A stretch of 64,000 nucleotides of DNA from Bacillus paramycoides (GCF_001884235.1 NZ_MAOI01000015.1:1-64000); one strand, 5' to 3'; shown: positions 17,165 to 26,878, counted from the first letter of the stretch. The notes: a model not told the origin generated them from the letters alone. Numbers and translations are program-made.

Positions 17165-17260
17165 AAAGGATAAATAACTGAAAATTAAGATTAATAATCT
17201 TTGAAAGAGGTGGGGCATACACATAACAAAAAAGGATTGTTTAAGAAAGGGGGATAAGAA

Positions 17261-17809
17261 ATGGTCTTGTTTGGTTATCCACTTGAAACAATTTATTTAT
17301 ACGGATTTATAATTGCTACTATACTCACTGTTATTTATATCTTCTTTGGAGATATATTTGAATCAATATTTAGTTTTGGAGGCGGATCTGTATCCGTTGT
17401 TACTTTATTACTTAGTTTTTTCGCCATGTTATGTGGACTTAGTTATATAGGAGAATATTTATTTTCCTTTAATAGCATTATTATTTTTGGGGGCTCATTT
17501 GCTATATCCTTTATCGGTGTTTTCATAATGAAAATATTAATTTTAAAACCGATTGCAGAGGCAGAACAAAACACTGTGCAACGTATGGATGAATTCATTG
17601 GTTGTAAGGGAGAAGTCATTACGACAATTCCTACAGAAGGGTTTGGTGAAGTATTAATCTCCTCTCAATTTGGAAGTAATGCAATTCTAGCTAAAACAAT
17701 TGGGAAAAAAGATATTCCACAAGGAACTGAAGTTATTATCGAGGGAGTTCAAGATGGTGTTTTGCTTGTACAGAACATCGCTTATTCTTTAAAGAAACCA
17801 AAATTATAA
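17261..17809 (+). CDS. yuaF: NfeD-family membrane protein YuaF
   Basis: A 182-residue membrane protein with three predicted transmembrane segments (about 12-32, 43-63, 70-92) and a C-terminal soluble NfeD-type OB-fold domain (about 105-180; GCKGEVITTIPTEGFGEV). YuaF-type proteins are encoded next to flotillins and affect membrane fluidity and microdomain organisation. Here the flotillin gene follows after 12 bases, so the two form an operon as in B. subtilis yuaF-yuaG. GGGGGATAAG precedes the ATG. B. subtilis yuaFGI depends on sigma-W, but I could not find a convincing sigma-W promoter (TGAAAC-N16-CGTA) upstream. Confidence 0.88.
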   Translation: MVLFGYPLETIYLYGFIIATILTVIYIFFGDIFESIFSFGGGSVSVVTLLLSFFAMLCGLSYIGEYLFSFNSIIIFGGSFAISFIGVFIMKILILKPIAEAEQNTVQRMDEFIGCKGEVITTIPTEGFGEVLISSQFGSNAILAKTIGKKDIPQGTEVIIEGVQDGVLLVQNIAYSLKKPKL

Positions 17810-17821
17810 GGGGGAATTTAC

Positions 17822-19396
17822 ATGACGATTCCATTAATTATCGGTGGAGTTTTACTCGCAATTTTAATTCTACTCATTTTAGTATTCATTACGAAGTATC
17901 GTACAGTTGGCCCAGATGAAGCATTAATCGTTACAGGGAACTGGCTTGGTGGTGGAAAAAATGTTGTTACCACTGATGATGGAAAGAAGATTAAAATTAT
18001 TCGTGGTGGCGGTACTTTCGTAGTTCCAATTATGCAAAGAGGAGAGCCTCTTAGCTTATTAAACTATAAATTAGAAGTTGGTACGCGTGATACGTATACG
18101 AAGCAAGGTGTTCCTGTTACGGTAAATGGTGTTTCTATTATTAAAGTAGGTTCTACCATTGAAGAAGTATCTACAGCAGCTGAGCAATATTTAGGAAAAG
18201 AAACAGAAGAGTTAAAAGTTGAAGCGAAGGAAGTTTTAGAAGGGCATCTACGGGCTATCTTATCTTCTATGACAGTGGAAGATGCTTATAGCAATAGAGA
18301 GCAATTTGCTCAAAAGGTGCATGAAGTAGCTTCGACTGATTTAAAGAAGATGGGTCTTCGCATCGTTTCCTTTACAATTAAAGAAATAATGGATAAAAAC
18401 GGGTACTTAGATGCACTTGGTCAGCCACAAATTGCAATGGTTAAGCGTGATGCAACAGTTGCGAATGCAGAACGTGAAAAAGAGGCACGAATTGAAAAAG
18501 CTCGTGCTGAGAAAGAAGCGAAAGAAGCTGAATATCAACGTGATGCACAAATCGCTGAAGCTGAAAAACATAAGGAATTAAAAGTGCAATCTTATAAGAG
18601 AGACCAAGAACAAGCTCGTGCAGATGCGGATCTTTCTTACGAATTACAACAGGCGAAAGCGCAACAAGGTGTTACAGAAGAGCAAATGCGGGTTAAAATC
18701 ATTGAGCGTGAAAAGCAAATTGAGTTAGAAGAAAAAGAGATTGCACGTCGTGAAAAGCAATATGATGCAGAAGTAAAGAAAAAGGCAGATGCAGATCGCT
18801 ATGCTGTTGAACAATCAGCTGAAGCGGAAAAAGTAAAACAAATGAAAAAAGCAGATGCGGATCAATATAAAATTGAAGCAGAAGCAAGAGCACGTGCAGA
18901 AGAAGTTCGTGTGGAAGGTTTAGCAAAAGCAGAAATTGAAAAAGCACAAGGTCAGGCGAAGGCAGAAGTACAAAAGGCACAAGGTACAGCGGAAGCAGAT
19001 GTTATTAGGTTAAAAGGTTTAGCAGAAGCAGAAGCGAAACAAAAAATTGCAGAAGCATTTGAATTATATGGGCAAGCCGCGATTATGGATATGGTCCTTA
19101 AAATGCTTCCAAGTTATGCGAAAGAAGTTGCGAGTCCACTTAGCAACATTGATAAAATTACAGTCGTTGATACAGGCGGCGGTGGCAAGAATAGCGGCGC
19201 CGGGAAAGTTGCAGGGTATGCGACAGATTTAATGGCAACAATGCAAGAAACTTTAAAAGCTTCTTCTGGTATTGATTTAAAAGAATTACTAGAAGGATTC
19301 GCTGGAAAAGGTGCTGTGCAGCAACTATCAAATGATAAACCTGTCGTATCTGTAGTAGAAGATGAGAAAAAAGAAGTAGAAAAAGATAGAGAATAG
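17822..19396 (+). CDS. floT: Flotillin FloT (YuaG)
   Basis: A 524-residue SPFH/flotillin scaffold protein of membrane microdomains. It has an N-terminal membrane-embedded helix (about 3-25), an SPFH/band-7 domain (about 30-210; RTVGPDEALIVTGNWLGGG at the start), then a long coiled coil of EA- and KA-rich repeats (about 215-410), and a flotillin tail with a GGGGKNSGAG linker near 455. Flotillins recruit kinases and transport proteins into ordered membrane patches and affect sporulation and biofilm signalling. It is the second gene of the yuaF-floT operon; GGGGGAATTTAC precedes the ATG. A strong terminator follows, and the third gene of the B. subtilis operon (yuaI) is not present here. Confidence 0.95.
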   Translation: MTIPLIIGGVLLAILILLILVFITKYRTVGPDEALIVTGNWLGGGKNVVTTDDGKKIKIIRGGGTFVVPIMQRGEPLSLLNYKLEVGTRDTYTKQGVPVTVNGVSIIKVGSTIEEVSTAAEQYLGKETEELKVEAKEVLEGHLRAILSSMTVEDAYSNREQFAQKVHEVASTDLKKMGLRIVSFTIKEIMDKNGYLDALGQPQIAMVKRDATVANAEREKEARIEKARAEKEAKEAEYQRDAQIAEAEKHKELKVQSYKRDQEQARADADLSYELQQAKAQQGVTEEQMRVKIIEREKQIELEEKEIARREKQYDAEVKKKADADRYAVEQSAEAEKVKQMKKADADQYKIEAEARARAEEVRVEGLAKAEIEKAQGQAKAEVQKAQGTAEADVIRLKGLAEAEAKQKIAEAFELYGQAAIMDMVLKMLPSYAKEVASPLSNIDKITVVDTGGGGKNSGAGKVAGYATDLMATMQETLKASSGIDLKELLEGFAGKGAVQQLSNDKPVVSVVEDEKKEVEKDRE

Positions 19397-19402
19397 TAAA
19401 AT

Positions 19403-19443
19403 AGGAAGAACCTCTAGTAAATATGATACTAGAGGTTCTTCCG
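19403..19443 (+). terminator. Terminator after floT
   Basis: GGAAGAACCTCTAGTA / TACTAGAGGTTCTTCC, a near-perfect long stem; the T-run is short, so transcription from either side may be affected. Confidence 0.8.
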
Positions 19444-19658
19444 TGAAATATAATATTTCGAATAATACAACATTTTTATATAGTGTTTTAATTATTTAAT
19501 TTCTATAGAATGAGAAATGTATGCAAAAATTCTTCAAATGTAGAGAAAGATGAGGAAAAGAGATAGAGAGTCTCATCAATGTAATTGTATCGTATAATTT
19601 ATATAAGGGGATTAAGAGTAAAATAATTGCATTTAAAACGGTATGGAGGGACAGAAAT

Positions 19659-21635
19659 ATGTTTCAAGGAAAATTAAGGAGTAGTGGTTTAAAAACAAAG
19701 TTATTTGTATCATTTATTATTATTTTAATTCTTCCAAGTATTGTAATTGGTTGGACGTCTTATCAACAGGCAAAGACAAATTTTAATGAAACAATTTTAC
19801 AATCAGCAAAAGATAACATAAAGATTTTAAATAATGTAATTAATAAAGAGTTAGATAGTAAGAAAGTAGACGTAGCATACTTTACAAAGCTATTTACTGG
19901 GGCGAGTTATCAAGCTGATCAGCTTCAAAACGTGCAAAATAAATTAGAAGAATATAATAAATTACATCCAGAAATGGAAGCAATCTACACGGGATCTAGT
20001 AATGGACAATTTGTTCAATCACCAGCTATTCAAATGCCAGAAGGATATAATCCTACAGAAAGAGAGTGGTACAAAGAGGCAGTGAAAAAAAGCGGAGAAG
20101 TGATTATCACAGCTCCATATAAATCAAAAACGACAGGAAATATTGTTATTACAATAGCAAAACAAAATGAGGATAAAAGTGGCGTCCTCGGTATTGATTT
20201 AATTATTAATGATATTGTAAATACTGCAAAAATGGTTAATATCGGTAAACAAGGGTATGCTGCAATTTTTGATCAAGATAAAAATGTGGTAGCACATCCA
20301 ACGCTGAAGCCGGGGGATAAGGTAGAAGAAAAACTTGAAAAAGAGCTGTACAAACAGGAAATAGGTGATTTTAAATTTTCATTAGATGGTGAGGATCGCA
20401 ATATCACTTTTAAAACGAATAAGATAACTGGATGGAAAATAGCAGGAATTATGCCTTCAAAAGAAATTATTGAAGCGGCTGAACCTATTTTCTATAAAAC
20501 AATAACTGTTCTTGGAATTTCATTAATAATTGGTGGAATTGTAATTTACTTCATAATTGCTTCTATAATTAAACCGTTAAAACAACTTGTTATATCAGCA
20601 AGGAAAATTAGCGAAGGTGACTTAACGGAATCAATTACTGTTCGTTCGAAGGATGAAATTGGACAGTTAGGAGAAAGTTTTAATGAGATGGCGGCATCAT
20701 TACATGATGTAATTTCAAATATTAATACTTCAGCTGGTCATGTAGCAGCTTCTTCGGAAGAATTAACAGCTAGCATGAAGCAAGCAAGTGAAGCGACGGA
20801 ACAAATTACACAAGCAATGGAACAAGTATCGAGTGGAGCAGAAATACAAACGCGGGAAGTTGAAGAAGGAGCGGCTTTGTTAGAAGAAGTTACAGAAGGA
20901 ATTCAGCGTGTTGCGGATAGCTCTTCATTAGTATCTACAGCATCTATGTACACGAAGCAAAAAGCTGAAGATGGTGGAAAGTTGGTTGAACAAACTGTGA
21001 ATCAAATGCAATTAATTCATGAATCTGTTTCACAGTCAGACAAAGTCATTTCTTTATTAGATGATAAGTCGAAGCAAATTGGAGCTATTCTAGAAGTGAT
21101 TCAACATATTGCAGAGCAGACAAACTTATTAGCATTAAATGCTGCAATTGAGGCTGCAAGAGCTGGAGAGCAAGGAAGAGGTTTTGCAATTGTAGCGGAT
21201 GAAGTGCGGAAATTAGCAGAACAATCGGGACAGTCTTCTACGGAAATTGGCAAGCTAGTGAAAGAGATACAATTTGATATAAAAGAAACTGTAAGCTCTA
21301 TGAATCAAGTTGGGACAGAGGTACAATCAGGGCTTGTAGTTGCAAATGAAACGAAACAAAGCTTTGTAGAAATATTGAAATCTACAAATGATACAGTTGT
21401 ACAAATTGATAGTATGGTAGAAGTAGCGAAACGAATGACGATAGATGCAAAACAAGTAAGTGCATCTATTAATGAAATTGCAGCAACGATTGAAGAAAAT
21501 GCAGCAAGTGTTCAAAATATTGCTGGCTCCTCTGAAGAACAAGTAGCTTCAGTAGAAGAAATAAATTCAGCAGCAGTTCACCTATCGCAAATGGCTGAAG
21601 AATTACAAGAGATGATCGGTAAGTTCAAAGTATAA
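19659..21635 (+). CDS. Methyl-accepting chemotaxis protein with dCache sensor
   Basis: A 658-residue transmembrane chemoreceptor with TM1 at about 13-34, an extracellular dCache_1-type sensor domain (about 38-278; [17 protein letters not shown] and [21 protein letters not shown] are typical), TM2 at about 283-305, a HAMP domain (305-358) and a cytoplasmic signalling coiled coil. The conserved hairpin tip ([20 protein letters not shown], then [18 protein letters not shown]) is intact around 480-525, so it should control CheA. GGAGGG precedes the ATG. It lies immediately upstream of a CitA/DcuS-type kinase pair and a citrate transporter, so its ligand may be an organic acid; that is inference. 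A remnant of a similar receptor lies before the second such pair at 39.6 kb. Confidence 0.93.
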   Translation: MFQGKLRSSGLKTKLFVSFIIILILPSIVIGWTSYQQAKTNFNETILQSAKDNIKILNNVINKELDSKKVDVAYFTKLFTGASYQADQLQNVQNKLEEYNKLHPEMEAIYTGSSNGQFVQSPAIQMPEGYNPTEREWYKEAVKKSGEVIITAPYKSKTTGNIVITIAKQNEDKSGVLGIDLIINDIVNTAKMVNIGKQGYAAIFDQDKNVVAHPTLKPGDKVEEKLEKELYKQEIGDFKFSLDGEDRNITFKTNKITGWKIAGIMPSKEIIEAAEPIFYKTITVLGISLIIGGIVIYFIIASIIKPLKQLVISARKISEGDLTESITVRSKDEIGQLGESFNEMAASLHDVISNINTSAGHVAASSEELTASMKQASEATEQITQAMEQVSSGAEIQTREVEEGAALLEEVTEGIQRVADSSSLVSTASMYTKQKAEDGGKLVEQTVNQMQLIHESVSQSDKVISLLDDKSKQIGAILEVIQHIAEQTNLLALNAAIEAARAGEQGRGFAIVADEVRKLAEQSGQSSTEIGKLVKEIQFDIKETVSSMNQVGTEVQSGLVVANETKQSFVEILKSTNDTVVQIDSMVEVAKRMTIDAKQVSASINEIAATIEENAASVQNIAGSSEEQVASVEEINSAAVHLSQMAEELQEMIGKFKV

Positions 21636-21646
21636 TAACAAATATT

Positions 21647-21685
21647 AAGAAACGAGGTAGTAGTTTTACTTCGTTTCTTTTTTTG
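21647..21685 (+). terminator. Terminator after the chemoreceptor gene
   Basis: AAGAAACGA / TTCGTTTCTT stem followed by TTTTTTG. Confidence 0.8.
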
Positions 21686-21779
21686 TGACGACGATCATGA
21701 GATAAATTGAAGAAATATATAGTAATCGTGTTATGATTAAATACGGAAATAAAAGACAGTATTTTCTTTAAATTCTATC

Positions 21780-21939
21780 TTTATCCCGCTATTTGTGGGC
21801 AGTAAGACTCCCACCTCAAAATTCGGCTGTAAAGCAAAGGAGTTAGGTGAGAGATCAACTGCCCGTAAAAGCCCGATTGGTTCAACTAATAATCAGTGGG
21901 AGATGAACAAAACCCCCACTGATTAAAGTTTCACTTTAT
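21780..21939 (+). repeat. bcr1 repeat, full-length copy 2
   Basis: Begins TTTAT-CCCGCTATTTGTGGGCAG and ends GTTTCAC-TTTAT. Between the two TTTAT direct repeats, counting one of them, there are exactly 155 bases. This matches bcr1 of the B. cereus group as I recall it (about 155 bases, TTTAT target duplication, structured). Its ends are shared with the copies at 2121 and 51585. It stops about 8 bases before the ribosome binding site of the downstream kinase gene. Confidence 0.85.
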
Positions 21940-21952
21940 CTATGTTAGGGGA

Positions 21953-23563
21953 ATGGTTTTGAAATTTGAAAAATTAAAACTACAACCGAGAATTACATTA
22001 ACTATTAGCACGCTTATTCTTGCTGTGCTTCTGTTAACGAGTTATTTATTTTACTATATATTATCTGAAACGGTAGAAGAGCAAATTGGCAAAAGAGCAT
22101 TGTATGTTGCAAAAACAGTTGCCACTATACCAGAAATTCAAGAAGCTTTCCAAAAGGAAAATCCAAGTTCTATTATTCAGCCAATTGTAGAAAAAATTCG
22201 AATCGAAACAGATGCTGATTTCATTGTAGTTGGAAATAAAGATGGCATTCGTTATGCACATCCTAAGCGAGATAGAATAGGAGAAGCAATGGTTGGTGGT
22301 GATAATAAAGGCGTATTATTGGAAGGGAAGTCTTATATTTCAAAGGCTACTGGATCATTAGGACCTTCATTACGCGGAAAAGTTCCAATACGTAATCAAG
22401 ATAATGAAATTATTGGAGTAGTATCTGTTGGTTTTTCGATGGACGATGTTTATCAAGCTGTAGAAGTATATGGTACGCGTGTGTTTTGGATTGCTATAGC
22501 TGGTTTATTGTTAGGCATAATCGGCTCTATATATTTAGCAAGAAGCATAAAAAGGATGATGTTTGGGATGGAGCCAGAAGAAATTTCATCCTTATATGAA
22601 GAACATAGTACAGTTATTCAATCTGTACGTGAAGGGATTATAGTAATCGATAAAAATGGAATTGTTAGTTTAGTAAATCAAGCGGCATATGACATTCTTT
22701 CTTTAGAAAAACAGCAAAATATAATTGGAGAATTTATTTTAAATGTTATTCCTAACTCATCGATACTAGATGTACTTCAAACTGGTGAGGGACAGTTTGA
22801 TCGTCAATTAAATATAAAGGGAAAGGCTGTTATTGCTAACCGTTTACCTATTAAAGTTAATAATAAAGTAACTGGTGTTGTATCCAGTTTACGTTTGAAA
22901 TCTGAAATGGACCAATTAACAGCAGAGTTGTCTCAAACGCGGCAATATACAGAAGCATTACGAGCACAAACACATGAATATAATAATTTGTTGTATACGC
23001 TTTCGGGTCTTATCCAATTAGAGTCATATGAAGATGCTTTAGAGCTTATTCATAAGGAAACGGCAGTATATCAAGATTTCGTTCAATTTATTATGAAACG
23101 AATTCAAAATCCATGGCTAGGTGGAATTTTAATTGGATTTTATAATAGAGCAAGAGAGTTGAAAATTGATTTTGTGTTAGATCGAGAAAGTAGTTTAGAA
23201 AAGTTAAGTCCGCATATTGATAGTAATTATGTTGTTTCTATTTTGGGAAATTTAATTACGAATGCATTTGAAGCAATTGAAAAAAATCAAGAGTATGACA
23301 AGAAAGTTAGAATGTTTGTAACGGATATTGGAGAAGAAATATTAATTGAAGTGGAAGATTCAGGACACGGGATTCATGATGAAATAATAACAAGCATATT
23401 CTATAAAGGTTTTTCGACGAAAGAGGGCGAAAAACGTGGATATGGATTAGCAAAAGTGAAAGAGTTAGTGGAAGATTTAAATGGGAGCATCGCAATCGAA
23501 AAAGGGGATTTAGGTGGTGCGTTATTTATCATTGCATTACCGAAAGAGAGAGGCGAATTGTAA
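21953..23563 (+). CDS. CitA/DcuS-type sensor histidine kinase, probably for citrate
   Basis: A 536-residue membrane kinase with TM1 (about 15-37), an extracellular sCache/PAS sensor (about 40-170; the signature DADFIVVGNKDGIRYAHP is typical of carboxylate sensors), TM2 (about 176-196), a cytoplasmic PAS domain (about 215-310) and a LytS/CitA-type kinase domain. The phosphoacceptor is His341 in RAQTHEYNNLLYTLSG; N-box NLITNAFEAIE and G-boxes DSGHGIH and RGYGLAKVKELV are intact. AGGGGAA (21947-21953) fits the TTG at 21959 better than the ATG at 21953, so the true start may be two codons later. The stop overlaps the next ATG, so kinase and regulator are co-transcribed. The convergent citrate transporter gene is the probable target. 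Confidence 0.9.
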   Translation: MVLKFEKLKLQPRITLTISTLILAVLLLTSYLFYYILSETVEEQIGKRALYVAKTVATIPEIQEAFQKENPSSIIQPIVEKIRIETDADFIVVGNKDGIRYAHPKRDRIGEAMVGGDNKGVLLEGKSYISKATGSLGPSLRGKVPIRNQDNEIIGVVSVGFSMDDVYQAVEVYGTRVFWIAIAGLLLGIIGSIYLARSIKRMMFGMEPEEISSLYEEHSTVIQSVREGIIVIDKNGIVSLVNQAAYDILSLEKQQNIIGEFILNVIPNSSILDVLQTGEGQFDRQLNIKGKAVIANRLPIKVNNKVTGVVSSLRLKSEMDQLTAELSQTRQYTEALRAQTHEYNNLLYTLSGLIQLESYEDALELIHKETAVYQDFVQFIMKRIQNPWLGGILIGFYNRARELKIDFVLDRESSLEKLSPHIDSNYVVSILGNLITNAFEAIEKNQEYDKKVRMFVTDIGEEILIEVEDSGHGIHDEIITSIFYKGFSTKEGEKRGYGLAKVKELVEDLNGSIAIEKGDLGGALFIIALPKERGEL

Positions 23564-24255
23564 TGGTTGAGGGGATTGAAGTATTGATTGTAGAAGATGA
23601 TATTCGGATTGCGGAGATTCATCGTCGTTTTGCTGAAAAAATTGATGGATTTAAAGTGATTGGAACGGCAACGACTGGGGAAGAAGCAAAGGAATGGCTA
23701 GAGCTTGTGAAGCCACAGCTTGTTTTATTAGATGTATATTTACCCGATATGCAAGGAACTGAACTCATCACATATATTAGGCATAATTTGCATGATACAG
23801 ACATTATTATGATTACAGCCGCATCAGAAACAGATGTAGTGCGGCATGCTTTACGAGGTGGGGTAACAGATTATATCGTAAAGCCACTTACGTTTGATCG
23901 ATTTAAAACAAGTTTAGAAAATTACCAAAAGAAGATCATGAAGTTAAAGGAAAGTGCTCAATTATCTCCAGAACAAATTGAACATCTATGGTCTCAAAGA
24001 GGAGTGCAGGCAAATCAAATAGAATATGCCCCAAAAGGGATAGATCCATTAACGTTAGCAAAAATAAAAAAGCATATGCTAACTGTTAATGAAGAGGGAA
24101 TTACTGCAGAGATGCTAAGCTCAATGGTAGGTGTAAGTCGATCCACAGCGAGGCGCTATTTAGAGTATTTGATTTCTGGAAAGAAAGTGCATGCAGAGCT
24201 TATATATGGGAGTGTGGGGAGGCCAGAAAGAAGGTATTTCCGTATTTCTTCATAG
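23563..24255 (+). CDS. CitB/DcuR-family response regulator
   Basis: A 230-residue response regulator. The receiver domain (about 5-125) has acidic pocket Glu11-Asp12-Asp13, phosphoacceptor Asp57 in LVLLDVYLPD, and Lys in YIVKPL. A CitT/DcuR-type C-terminal helix-turn-helix follows (about 165-228; EGITAEMLSSMVGVSRSTARRYLEYL). Start and stop codons overlap the upstream kinase gene (TAATG). By family it should activate transport of a di- or tricarboxylate, most simply the citrate transporter encoded next on the opposite strand. Confidence 0.92.
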   Translation: MVEGIEVLIVEDDIRIAEIHRRFAEKIDGFKVIGTATTGEEAKEWLELVKPQLVLLDVYLPDMQGTELITYIRHNLHDTDIIMITAASETDVVRHALRGGVTDYIVKPLTFDRFKTSLENYQKKIMKLKESAQLSPEQIEHLWSQRGVQANQIEYAPKGIDPLTLAKIKKHMLTVNEEGITAEMLSSMVGVSRSTARRYLEYLISGKKVHAELIYGSVGRPERRYFRISS

Positions 24256-24272
24256 GAGACTTTCATAACAAT

Positions 24273-24311
24273 AAAAACAGTAGAGGATTACATTTCCTCT
24301 ACTGTTTTTTC
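24273..24311. terminator. Bidirectional terminator, convergent genes
   Basis: AAAACAGTAGAGGA / TCCTCTACTGTTTT flanked by A- and T-runs. It ends both the response-regulator gene and the convergent transporter gene. Confidence 0.92.
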
Positions 24312-24321
24312 TAGTGTCATC

Positions 24322-25626
24322 TTATATTGGAATAATCCCAATTACAATTCCAGTAATCAACATAACCATTGTCGTTCCAACAGCCCAAAGTAAAGTAAAG
24401 CGTTGGTGTTCACCAAAATCAACTTTGGCCATTCCGACTAATAAATAAGTGGAAGCGACGAGAGGGCTTAGTAAGTGAACAGGTTGCCCGAGTAACGAAG
24501 CGCGTCCCATTTCAGCTGCGCTAACTCCATAAGCAGCTGCGGCTTTTGTTAAAATAGGTAATACCCCGAAGTAAAATGCATCGTTGGACATGAAAAATGT
24601 AAACGGCATACTTAGAAGAGCTGTAATAATTGGCAGCTGGGGTCCAAGTGCATCTGGTATGAGAGTAACTACACTTTGAGCCATTGCATCTACCATTTTT
24701 GTTCCAGATAGAATACCTGTGAAGATTCCAGCAGCAAATACGAGAGAAACAACTGCTAATACGTTTCCAGCATGAGACGCAATACGTTCTTTCTGTTGTT
24801 CTAAGTTTGGATAGTTAATCATAACAGCAATTGCAAAAGCGACTGTAAATAAAACAGGTAACGGCATAACTTCTAGTATGAGACAGACGAGTAAGGCAAC
24901 AGTTAATAAAAAGTTAATCCATAGCAGCTTAGGGCGTTTATGTACTTCAGCTTCGACTGTTGCAGCTTGCTCATCCATTGTTTGCATTTGTTTTAAATAC
25001 TGTACATCCATAATTCCTAAACGTTTTCTTTCTTTTTTTCCAAGATAGTAGGCAACGAAAACTACCCAAATTGCACCAGCGATCATTCCTGGTATAAGTG
25101 GTGTGAAGAGCTCTGATGCATCAAGACCAAGTGCACTCATAACCCGAGCAGTTGGTCCACCCCAAGGTGTAAGATTTGTCACACCTGCTCCTAACATAAC
25201 AACGCCAGCTAATATAAGCGGATTCATTCCAAGACGTTTATACAGTGGATACATTGCGGAAACAGTAATCATATATGTTGTTGTTCCGTCCCCATCTAAT
25301 GAAACGATAATAGTAAGGATAGCCGTACCAACAACAATTTTTAACGGATCACCTTTTACAAATTTTAAGATTTTACTAATGACAGGATCGAATAAACCAC
25401 TATCAATCATAATTCCGAAATATAAAATGGCGAACATAAGCATAATACCAGTAGGTGCTAGCTTTTTAATCCCCTCTAGCATCATAGGGCCCATATTTGC
25501 ATAAAAGCCACCAATTAATGCAAAAATAATTGGAATTAATATTAATGCTACTAATGCTGACATACGTTTAGTCATAATCAAAAACATAAAGACAAATACC
25601 ATTACAAATCCGAGTAATGCTAACAT
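24322..25626 (-). CDS. CitMHS-family citrate-metal/proton symporter
   Basis: A 434-residue membrane protein with about 11-12 hydrophobic segments, of the CitMHS family, which imports citrate complexed with Mg2+ (CitM) or Ca2+ (CitH) together with protons. Family features are the N-terminal LLGFVMVFVFMFLIMTKR, the motif SLDGDGTTTYMITVSAM near residue 108, and NLTPWGGPTARVMSALG near 150. Which metal complex is used cannot be read from sequence. GGGGGAG precedes the start. A CcpA-type cre site overlaps the immediate upstream region, consistent with glucose repression as known for B. subtilis citM. It converges on the CitA-type two-component pair that probably induces it. Confidence 0.9.
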   Translation of the reverse strand: MLALLGFVMVFVFMFLIMTKRMSALVALILIPIIFALIGGFYANMGPMMLEGIKKLAPTGIMLMFAILYFGIMIDSGLFDPVISKILKFVKGDPLKIVVGTAILTIIVSLDGDGTTTYMITVSAMYPLYKRLGMNPLILAGVVMLGAGVTNLTPWGGPTARVMSALGLDASELFTPLIPGMIAGAIWVVFVAYYLGKKERKRLGIMDVQYLKQMQTMDEQAATVEAEVHKRPKLLWINFLLTVALLVCLILEVMPLPVLFTVAFAIAVMINYPNLEQQKERIASHAGNVLAVVSLVFAAGIFTGILSGTKMVDAMAQSVVTLIPDALGPQLPIITALLSMPFTFFMSNDAFYFGVLPILTKAAAAYGVSAAEMGRASLLGQPVHLLSPLVASTYLLVGMAKVDFGEHQRFTLLWAVGTTMVMLITGIVIGIIPI

Positions 25627-25645
25627 GTAATCTCCCCCTCAAAAA

Positions 25646-25659
25646 TGATTGCGCTTTCA
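25646..25659 (-). promoter_or_regulatory. Candidate cre (CcpA) site upstream of the citrate transporter
   Basis: TGAAAGCGCAATCA on the minus strand, one mismatch from TGWAANCGNTNWCA. It lies 20 bases before the transporter start codon, a position suited to repression. Confidence 0.55.
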
Positions 25660-25880
25660 AAATAAAGTAAAAATTCAGATAAAAGGTTTTTTATTTATAA
25701 TAAAAGTTTCAATTCAAATGGTAAATAATTAAAAAAATAACATCATTAGAAGCATAATCTTTATTTTGATCATTTTGTTCACGAGGGTAATTTTGAATTT
25801 TTAAAAAGATAATTTACTTCGTACAAGAATGGTAGAATAAGGTGAAAATAGTGAAGTGTGAAGTAGGGAGTAGATTTTGA

Positions 25881-26135
25881 ATGAAAAGAAGAATAGAAGA
25901 AATTTATAGTTCATGTGAAGGAAGAGTAGAGGAGATTTTTATTAATGAATCCTCTTACGTATATGAATGGGAAAAATTAATGATGATCCGAAAACACGAT
26001 GGTGAGCTTGAAAAAATCGGGATAGGGATCAGTGGAAATATAAGGTTAGTGAATGTAGAGGTTGGACAGGAAATTGATACGGACACATTATTAGTTAAGC
26101 TAGAAGATGATTTGTTAATTACTGGTTGTGAATGA
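25881..26135 (+). CDS. 84-residue biotinyl/lipoyl-like domain protein without the acceptor lysine motif
   Basis: A small protein whose whole length looks like a biotinyl/lipoyl barrel-sandwich domain: the first half, GRVEEIFINESSYVYEWEKL, matches the GxVxxxxVxxGxxVxxxxxL pattern and the second half, GNIRLVNVEVGQEIDTDTLL, repeats it. The exposed hairpin that would carry the modified lysine (MKM in biotin proteins) reads RKHDGELEK, so attachment is doubtful. The frame is intact and followed by a strong terminator; the ribosome binding site before the ATG is weak (GTAGGGAG is 14 or more bases away). It is a single gene between the citrate transporter and a NosL-like lipoprotein. I do not know a function. 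A structural or regulatory relative of acyl-carrier domains is one possibility. Confidence 0.6.
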   Translation: MKRRIEEIYSSCEGRVEEIFINESSYVYEWEKLMMIRKHDGELEKIGIGISGNIRLVNVEVGQEIDTDTLLVKLEDDLLITGCE

Positions 26136-26138
26136 TGA

Positions 26139-26171
26139 GAGATGTGTAGAAATAGCTACACATCTTTTTTG
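26139..26171 (+). terminator. Terminator after the 84-residue ORF
   Basis: AGATGTGTAG / CTACACATCT followed by TTTTTT. Confidence 0.92.
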
Positions 26172-26320
26172 TTCCATATATTACAAAAGATATATTGTTT
26201 TTTCACAAACCTCACACAACTTTTTGATATGCTCTTAGTTGAGTATAACGAATAGATTTTTAAGAATAATTTATTATTACTAATGGGGAGTATATTGTTC
26301 TTTTTAGGGAGGAAATCTGG

Positions 26321-26827
26321 ATGAGAGTAAAGTATGCTGTGCTTGTTATATGTTTATGCTTCTTATTTACAATAGTAGGATGTGGGAAAAAGGACATAGA
26401 AGCTATTGCAGTTGATGAGAAAAATGATAAGTGTGATATTTGTCAAATAGGGGTAATGGATAATCAATTCGCAACAGAAATTATTTTAGAGAATGGAAAA
26501 GTCTTAAAGTTTGATGATATTGGCTGTATGCATAAATGGATGGATAATAATAAAAATGAGAAGACGAAAGAAAAGTTTGTACGAGACTATAATACGAAAG
26601 ATTGGGTTCCAATGCAGGACGCAACTTACGTATATGATAAAACAATAACAACACCTATGGCTTATAACGTCATCTCGTTTAAAGATAAAAAAGATGCGGA
26701 AAGTTTTGTATCTAAATATAAGGGGAAGGTCCTTTCCGACAAAGAATTATCAGAGCATAAGTGGGAAATGAACAAAGAGATGATGGGGAAACCGAAAAAA
26801 GGGAATAGCGGAGGACATTCTCATTAA
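26321..26827 (+). CDS. NosL-like lipoprotein, possible copper chaperone
   Basis: A 168-residue lipoprotein with a hydrophobic signal and lipobox FTIVGC (Cys21). The mature part resembles NosL, a Cu(I)-binding accessory protein: CDICQIGVMDNQFATEI (Cys38, Cys41, Met46) followed by the DDIGCMHKWM segment with another Cys, Met and His, and a C-terminal histidine-rich tail (GGHSH). Nos proteins serve nitrous-oxide reductase in other bacteria, but no nosZ is in this window. In Bacillus the protein may handle copper at the membrane for other enzymes. GGGAGG precedes the ATG. Single gene with its own terminator. Confidence 0.82.
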   Translation: MRVKYAVLVICLCFLFTIVGCGKKDIEAIAVDEKNDKCDICQIGVMDNQFATEIILENGKVLKFDDIGCMHKWMDNNKNEKTKEKFVRDYNTKDWVPMQDATYVYDKTITTPMAYNVISFKDKKDAESFVSKYKGKVLSDKELSEHKWEMNKEMMGKPKKGNSGGHSH

Positions 26828-26847
26828 TACGAAGAAGTAGCTAGAGC

Positions 26848-26878
26848 AAGGACAACCACCCCAAGGTTGTCTTTTTCT
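26848..26878 (+). terminator. Terminator after the NosL-like gene
   Basis: GGACAACC / GGTTGTC followed by TTTTTC. Confidence 0.82.

Noticed and set aside
17161-17260. Sigma-W promoter before yuaF
   Set aside because: TGAAA-like strings occur but no CGTA element at the required distance was found.
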